From Sulfurovum sp. (GTDB lineage Bacteria > Campylobacterota > Campylobacteria > Campylobacterales > Sulfurovaceae), in NCBI GenBank assembly GCA_030622375.1, contig JAUXGC010000094.1, positions 1 through 5,308 on the forward strand: a stretch of DNA of 5,308 nt, read 5' to 3'. Position numbers and translations under genes: made by a program. This document shows, one piece after another, positions 4,819 through 5,308 of this stretch. Positions within the stretch are counted from its first letter, which is position 1, and every line of letters begins with the position of its first letter. Below the pieces are notes generated by a model. The model saw only the letters and a program-made list of their open reading frames with translations, had not been told where the DNA came from and did not search any database.

Positions 4819-5308
4819 TTAAAAAAGTTTTTCAACCATCTCTTGGGCTTCACTCTGAATTTGTTTTAAATGTGATGAACTTATAAAACTCTCCGCATAA
4901 ATCTTATAGATTGGCTCTGTTCCTGAAGGACGAAGTGCAAACCAACCATTTTTTGTTACAACTTTTAATCCACCTATGGCAGTATTATTGCCAGAAGCAT
5001 TAGTTAAGATAGCTTCAATGGTTTCACCGGCCAATATCTTTTCTTCAACATCACTAGATGAAAGTTTTTTTAGAGCCGTACGTTGCTTATCATTTGCTGG
5101 TGCATCTATACGTGCATAAATGGGTGCACCAAATTTTTCTGTGAGGTCTCTGTAGTATTCTCCAGGGTCTTTTCCAGTAGTAGCTAAAATTTCGGCAGCC
5201 AAAAGTGTCATAATCATACCATCTTTATCGGTACTCCAAACCCTGCCATTTTTTCGTAAAAAACTTGCCCCTGCACTCTCTTCTCCAGCAAAAAAAATAC
5301 TTCCATCA
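4819..5308 (-). CDS. pgm: phosphoglucomutase, alpha-D-glucose phosphate-specific (C-terminal part)
   Basis: The frame is open from the right edge to the TAA at 4819-4821 and gives 162 residues ([16 protein letters not shown] through VEKLF). It closely resembles the C-terminus of E. coli-type Pgm: the sugar-binding loop [10 protein letters not shown], then [81 protein letters not shown] is the phosphate-binding loop of domain 4. The enzyme interconverts glucose-1-phosphate and glucose-6-phosphate in the cytoplasm, feeding UDP/ADP-glucose, surface glycan or storage polymer synthesis. The N-terminal two-thirds, including the catalytic phosphoserine, lies beyond the window. An internal ATG at 5217 is not the start, since conserved residues continue upstream of it. 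The gene is convergent with the tRNA. Confidence 0.93.
   Translation of the reverse strand, partial: DGSIFFAGEESAGASFLRKNGRVWSTDKDGMIMTLLAAEILATTGKDPGEYYRDLTEKFGAPIYARIDAPANDKQRTALKKLSSSDVEEKILAGETIEAILTNASGNNTAIGGLKVVTKNGWFALRPSGTEPIYKIYAESFISSSHLKQIQSEAQEMVEKLF

Noticed and set aside
5215..5217. ATG at 5217 as the start of a short 132-residue protein
   Set aside because: The frame is open to the window edge, and the upstream residues include the conserved GEESAG loop of phosphoglucomutase, so this is an internal methionine.
1..5308. CRISPR array, insertion sequence, prophage or attachment site at the tRNA
   Set aside because: No spaced direct repeats, transposase or integrase genes, or duplicated tRNA 3' end were found; the sequence after the tRNA leads straight into pgm.

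Overview
The window is AT-rich chromosomal DNA and most likely comes from a Campylobacterota (Epsilonproteobacteria) species of the Sulfurimonas/Sulfurovum/Campylobacter type. This is inferred from three things: a complete carboxy(nor)spermidine dehydrogenase of the kind that lineage uses to make spermidine, AT-rich TATAAT-like -10 boxes without a recognisable -35 box, and the general look of the DedA and RodA proteins. No mobile element, CRISPR array, phage gene or defence system is visible, and base composition and codon use look uniform throughout.

Layout, left to right. (1) At 1-129 (+) is the last 42 codons of an unidentified gene, followed by a weak terminator-like hairpin with a T run. 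(2) At 138-692 (-) is a small DedA-family membrane protein. (3) A 113-bp divergent intergenic region holds a perfect 8-1-8 AT palindrome and several -10-like boxes. (4) At 806-2026 (+) is carboxyspermidine/carboxynorspermidine dehydrogenase, joined by a TGATG stop/start overlap to (5) a DUF2461 protein at 2026-2733 (+). (6) Convergent to these, at 2744-3502 (-), is pgeF (YfiH, formerly 'laccase domain'). (7) A 52-bp divergent spacer with one near-symmetric -10 box separates pgeF from (8) rodA at 3555-4715 (+). (9) A tRNA with anticodon CAU at 4706-4782 (+) begins inside rodA, so the rodA stop codon is tRNA bases U8-A9-G10. (10) At 4819-5308 (-) is the C-terminal part of phosphoglucomutase (pgm), which runs off the window.

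The genes are mostly housekeeping. rodA (septum-independent peptidoglycan polymerase) and pgeF (peptidoglycan precursor editing) form a divergent cell-wall pair with what looks like a shared promoter. The dehydrogenase makes the carboxylated precursor of spermidine, and its partner of unknown function is translationally coupled to it. pgm supplies glucose-1-phosphate for glycan or storage pathways.

I found no convincing new multi-gene system. The observations most worth following up are small-scale: the rodA/tRNA overlap, where RNase P processing would remove the rodA stop codon; the two symmetric divergent promoters; and the coupled DUF2461 gene.
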